Source: DASQPA01 sp035644215
GTDB taxonomy: Bacteria > Acidobacteriota > Thermoanaerobaculia > Multivoradales > UBA5704
DNA: 38,461 nt
Direction: 5' to 3'
Assembly (NCBI GenBank): GCA_035644215.1
Contig: DASQPA010000003.1
Coordinates: 1 to 38,461, forward strand
In this document: positions 37,330-38,461 of the stretch, one piece after another
How the letters are laid out: every line of letters begins with the position of its first letter
How positions within the stretch are numbered: the stretch's first letter is position 1
Program-made: the position numbers and the translations under genes
The notes under the pieces: model-generated
Databases searched by the model: none
Told to the model about the DNA's origin: nothing
Seen by the model: the letters and a program-made list of their open reading frames with translations, nothing else

Positions 37330-38081
37330 ACCGGCGCCGGAAGTGGAAGGCGCGCGCCGACCTCGCCTTCGCGGAGGCCCCCACCCTCGTCATCCCCCAG
37401 GGGACCCGCATCGAGGTCGACTCTTCCGGGCAGCTGTCGATCTTCGCTCCCGGCAACCTGGTGATCCAGAGCTCCGGCCGCTACGGCATCCTGGAGTCGG
37501 CGGCCGGGTCGGTCCGCATCGACCGCGGGGCCGAGGTCGAGGCGGTACAGGTCCGCTGTCCGGAGACCTGCTTCGTGCAGGGGAGCCTGACCGCCTGGAA
37601 GGTGAGCGCCCGGGTGCTCCACCTGGACGACACGGCGCGCGCCCACGTGGTGCTCCAGGAGACCTCGCGGCTGGAGGTGGGGAGCGACGCCCGGCTGGTC
37701 GGTAACTTTGCCTCCGAGGGCGAGATCTTCCACCTCTTCTCCCGCTTCGCCCACCAGGTGCGCACCCTGCCCTTCACTCCCGGCCGCCGCCGGCCCGAGC
37801 TCAAGGAGGCCGAGACGTCCACCCTGGAGGACGCCCCGCCGCTCGCCGAGCTGCCCGAGCCGCTCCTCTTCGCCCTCGTCCTCATCGAGCGGGAGGTGGA
37901 GATGAAGCTCCACGGCCCGGTGGCGGAACGGGCGCTCCGCGAGGTCCTGAAGCTCCTCCAGGAACAGGACCTGGAGACCCTGCGCCACACCTACCGCCTG
38001 CTCTTCAACCGGGTCCCCGAGCCGCGCGAGGACGTGCACCGCGCCCGCGAGCTGATCGCGGAACACTACGCGGCGTTGTAG
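37326..38081 (+). CDS. Bactofilin-like polymer-forming protein
   Basis: The 251-residue protein has, from about residue 18 to 130, a run of short alternating beta strands (LVIPQGTRIEVDSSG, LSIFAPGNLVIQSSGRYGILES, GSVRIDRGAEVEAVQVRC, FVQGSLTAWKVSARVLHLDDTARAHVVLQE, RLEVGSDARLVGNF). This is the right-handed beta-helix pattern of bactofilins. A helical C-terminal region of about 90 residues (LLFALVLIEREVEMKLHGPVAERALREVLKLLQ) is longer than in typical bactofilins. The coupling to the M23 gene supports the assignment; sequence similarity alone is modest. The ATG at 37326 overlaps the preceding stop codon. Confidence 0.65.
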   Translation: MNRRRKWKARADLAFAEAPTLVIPQGTRIEVDSSGQLSIFAPGNLVIQSSGRYGILESAAGSVRIDRGAEVEAVQVRCPETCFVQGSLTAWKVSARVLHLDDTARAHVVLQETSRLEVGSDARLVGNFASEGEIFHLFSRFAHQVRTLPFTPGRRRPELKEAETSTLEDAPPLAELPEPLLFALVLIEREVEMKLHGPVAERALREVLKLLQEQDLETLRHTYRLLFNRVPEPREDVHRARELIAEHYAAL

Positions 38082-38099
38082 TAGGAGAGGACGTGGAGG

Positions 38100-38138
38100 G
38101 CAGGGCAGGTAGGGGCTGTGCCCCTGTGCCTGCCCTGC
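38100..38138. terminator. Strong hairpin between convergent genes, likely bidirectional terminator
   Basis: GCAGGGCAGG (38100-38109) pairs perfectly with CCTGCCCTGC (38129-38138), and an inner GGGGC/GCCCC stem closes a TGT loop. It lies between the plus-strand gene ending at 38081 and the minus-strand gene ending at 38165. There is no T run on either side, so it would be a GC-rich hairpin terminator, or simply a transcript-end stabiliser. Confidence 0.5.
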
Positions 38139-38164
38139 TCGGCACGAGACCTCCCGTGCAGGCG

Positions 38165-38461
38165 CTATGAGACCTCGGAAGCCTCCGGGGCACCCGCGGT
38201 CCCCGCGGCCGTCCCGCCGGCCAGGCTCACCGTGCTCGCCTGGGGTCCCTCGAAGCCCTGCTCCTCGGCGTAGCGCACCCGCGCTCCCACGGCGAGCGCG
38301 TCGAAGCCGGGGTCCAAAACGGAATTGCGGTGGAAGTAGAGCTCGCGCCCGTCCTCCCCGGCGAGGAAACCGAAACCCTCCTCGGGGAAGATGCGGAGCA
38401 CCGTCCCCTCGGGGGGAGTGAGGTTGGTTTTGACTTCGCCCCGCCGCTTGCGGGCGAACTC
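38165..38461 (-). CDS. HPF/RaiA-type ribosome-associated protein with C-terminal cold-shock domain (partial)
   Basis: Only the last 98 residues are in the window; the gene runs off the right end. The visible part is a cold-shock-like domain: GTVLRIFPEEGFGFLAGEDGRELYFHRNSVLDPGFDALAVGARVRYAEEQGFEGPQASTV, followed by an Ala/Gly-rich tail. The segment just before it (ARKRRGEVKTNLTPPEG) is the linker usually found between a hibernation-promoting-factor domain and a cold-shock domain in fused proteins of this kind. RNA or ribosome binding in stationary phase is inferred; the HPF part itself is not visible. Confidence 0.65.
   Translation of the reverse strand, partial: EFARKRRGEVKTNLTPPEGTVLRIFPEEGFGFLAGEDGRELYFHRNSVLDPGFDALAVGARVRYAEEQGFEGPQASTVSLAGGTAAGTAGAPEASEVS

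Overview
The window is GC-rich and densely coding, and looks like a bacterial chromosome. A large VWA protein of the kind abundant in Acidobacteriota (8376-10178), an orphan RAYT with its repeats, and generally long, GC-biased genes make a member of Acidobacteriota the best guess. This is an inference from gene content; no rRNA or other phylogenetic marker is present.

Layout. 1-3.5 kb is an accessory stretch: a palindromic repeat, an AT-richer DUF2971 gene, a PUA-like/HNH putative restriction endonuclease, a VOC protein and a BrnT-BrnA toxin-antitoxin pair. 3.7-8.4 kb holds a compact set, fkbK-fkbJ-fkbI-fkbH, that makes hydroxymalonyl-ACP, followed by an arginine:glycine-amidinotransferase-like gene; no polyketide synthase, NRPS or O-methyltransferase is present. 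8.4-14.9 kb (minus strand) carries the VWA protein, an LTA4-hydrolase-like M1 aminopeptidase lipoprotein, a hydrolase with the N-terminal signature of eCIS-associated proteins, a second alpha/beta hydrolase and a small membrane protein. 15-21 kb is again accessory: a TIR protein, a second copy of the palindromic repeat, a PhzF protein, a MazF-like toxin-antitoxin pair, a coiled-coil/winged-helix protein, a cluster of GTTGCGGCA-like motifs, and a RAYT transposase flanked by five REP units.

22.0-29.4 kb is the metabolic centrepiece: a seven-gene minus-strand operon in the order polyprenyl diphosphate synthase, type 2 IPP isomerase, HMG-CoA reductase, mevalonate kinase, a decarboxylase of the diphosphomevalonate decarboxylase family, isopentenyl phosphate kinase, squalene/phytoene synthase. 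With IPK present, phosphomevalonate kinase absent, and an altered KYWGK motif in the decarboxylase, this reads as the alternative mevalonate route (mevalonate, mevalonate-5-phosphate, isopentenyl phosphate, IPP), wired directly to prenyl-chain elongation and head-to-head condensation. A promoter with a perfect palindrome over its -35 box precedes the operon.

29.5-38.5 kb holds a second PhzF protein, a HabA-like membrane protein, an XRE regulator with its own palindrome, an HD phosphohydrolase coupled to a DUF2723 glycosyltransferase-like membrane protein, an Asp/Glu racemase family protein, an inositol monophosphatase, an M23 peptidase coupled to a bactofilin-like protein, and the 3' part of an HPF/cold-shock fusion running off the end. 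Several genes lack a Shine-Dalgarno sequence and instead have a -10-like box 5-9 nt before the start codon, which suggests frequent leaderless transcription. No tRNA, rRNA, CRISPR array or integrase was seen. All positions and motifs were read by eye; no database search was run.
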